Made by a program: the position numbers and the translations under genes
From: Clostridia bacterium
Lineage (GTDB): Bacteria; Bacillota; Clostridia; Christensenellales; Borkfalkiaceae
DNA: 5,262 nt
Assembly: GCA_017648525.1 (NCBI GenBank)
Contig: JAGCIP010000037.1
Span: 1-5,262 of the forward strand
Reading direction: 5' to 3'
Notes under the pieces: generated by a model
What the model saw: only the letters and a program-made list of their open reading frames with translations
What the model was told of the DNA's origin: nothing
The model's database searches: none
Shown here: positions 4,590 to 5,262 of the stretch, piece by piece
Numbering within the stretch: the first letter of the stretch is position 1
Layout of the letters: every line of letters begins with the position of its first letter

Positions 4590-5262
4590 TCAACTTTTTT
4601 CTTTAATTTCTATCAATCTCTTTATTTTTTTAGCGTTTGCTTTGCCAAGTTCATAACCTATTTCCATGGCTTTATCTATGCCCTTAAACTTAAACTGGCT
4701 CATATCCCCTAAATCTGGGGCAAGGTATAAATCTGGCTTTTGCTTTTTGAGTTTCATTTTGGTTATTTCATCATCCATAACGTCGAAAGTCCTTAACATT
4801 AAGCCTATATAATTATATTTTTCTTTACCCACGTTTAAGGACGGAAGAACGTCCACCGCAACCACTACTTCCGCACCCATTGACCTTACCGTGTCGATAG
4901 GCACTCTGCATTTTATTCCGCCGTCAACTAATATCATACCGTCTTTCATTACGGGCTTAAAAACGCCCGGTATGGTTGAACTTGTGGCTATACTTTCGGC
5001 AACGTCGCCTTCTCCAGAAAAGATTACTAAATTCCCATCGACTAAATTCACCGCAACACACTTAAATGGAATATCTAAATCTTTAATCGTGCGCTTTTCT
5101 TCAAAGTAGGTGCTTAACTTCTTGCGCATTTTTTGCGCACGCAAAAGCGCTCCGTCTTTTATAGGATTAAAAGAAAGGTCGAATATGTCGCTCATTTTAA
5201 GTTTTAATATCTCGTCTTTCATAAAGTCGGGTGAATACCCTGCCGAATAGCACGCCCCCACG
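4590..5262 (-). CDS. Patatin-like phospholipase (RssA/NTE type), 5' end outside window
   Basis: About 224 C-terminal codons are visible; the gene continues beyond the right edge. The first visible residues, VGACYSAGYSP, are the stretch that directly follows the GxSxG nucleophile elbow in this family. The serine and the glycine-rich oxyanion loop must therefore lie just outside. The second catalytic residue is visible as Asp in VDGG (GAC at 4923-4925; residue 113 from the first complete codon at 5261). It is preceded by the conserved ATSSTIPGVFKPV and followed by CRVPIDTVRSMGAEVVVAVDV. Members hydrolyse acyl esters of phospholipids at the membrane; the exact substrate here is unknown. The GTG at 5261 is an internal valine, not a start. 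Codons are richer in G and C than in the island genes, which suits a resident chromosomal gene. Confidence 0.93.
   Translation of the reverse strand, partial: VGACYSAGYSPDFMKDEILKLKMSDIFDLSFNPIKDGALLRAQKMRKKLSTYFEEKRTIKDLDIPFKCVAVNLVDGNLVIFSGEGDVAESIATSSTIPGVFKPVMKDGMILVDGGIKCRVPIDTVRSMGAEVVVAVDVLPSLNVGKEKYNYIGLMLRTFDVMDDEITKMKLKKQKPDLYLAPDLGDMSQFKFKGIDKAMEIGYELGKANAKKIKRLIEIKEKS

Noticed and set aside
4891..5109. Open frame of 72 codons on the plus strand
   Set aside because: It is antisense to the conserved core of the patatin gene, including its Asp-Gly-Gly motif, and has no independent support.

Overview
The window is AT-rich, and its spacing, promoters, AGGAG-type ribosome sites and gene families fit a low-GC Bacillota, probably a gut-type Clostridia. 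I infer this from style and family content, not from a marker gene. It reads as the right-hand end of an integrated island next to an ordinary chromosomal gene.

Layout from the left. Positions 2-175 hold the last 57 codons of an unrecognised plus-strand gene. Two bases later comes a Tpt1/KptA-type RNA 2'-phosphotransferase (178-711), closed by a strong terminator (764-799). A tyrosine recombinase follows (932-2353), with an apparent XRE-type helix-turn-helix inserted inside its core-binding domain. After it come a 61-residue unknown ORF (2382-2567) and a hairpin that can terminate in both directions (2570-2606). Facing these on the minus strand is a two-gene operon with its own very good promoter (3960-3988): a DUF4065/Panacea (SocA-like) protein (3452-3943), overlapping by 11 bases a three-helix membrane protein (2638-3462). 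This pair looks like a Panacea toxin-antitoxin or defence unit.

Next is a complete tRNA-Thr(CGT) gene on the minus strand (4058-4133) with its own terminator and promoter. Upstream of it lie two broken copies of the same tRNA. One is tRNA bases 1-39 (4282-4320) and the other bases 1-16 or so (4472-4490). Both carry the same 11-base upstream flank. Between them sits a roughly 100-base block of about 56 % GC that is rich in hairpins and may be a dispersed repeat. Beyond, also on the minus strand, is the C-terminal part of a patatin-like phospholipase (4590 to the window edge), which looks like chromosomal background.

How it fits together (inference): the integrase probably inserted the island at the tRNA-Thr gene. 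The cargo seen here is a KptA RNA-end enzyme and a Panacea/membrane-protein pair. The repeated tRNA 5' pieces record more than one event at this tRNA. The most unusual points are the tRNA stub series, the HTH-containing integrase and the Panacea/three-TM pair.
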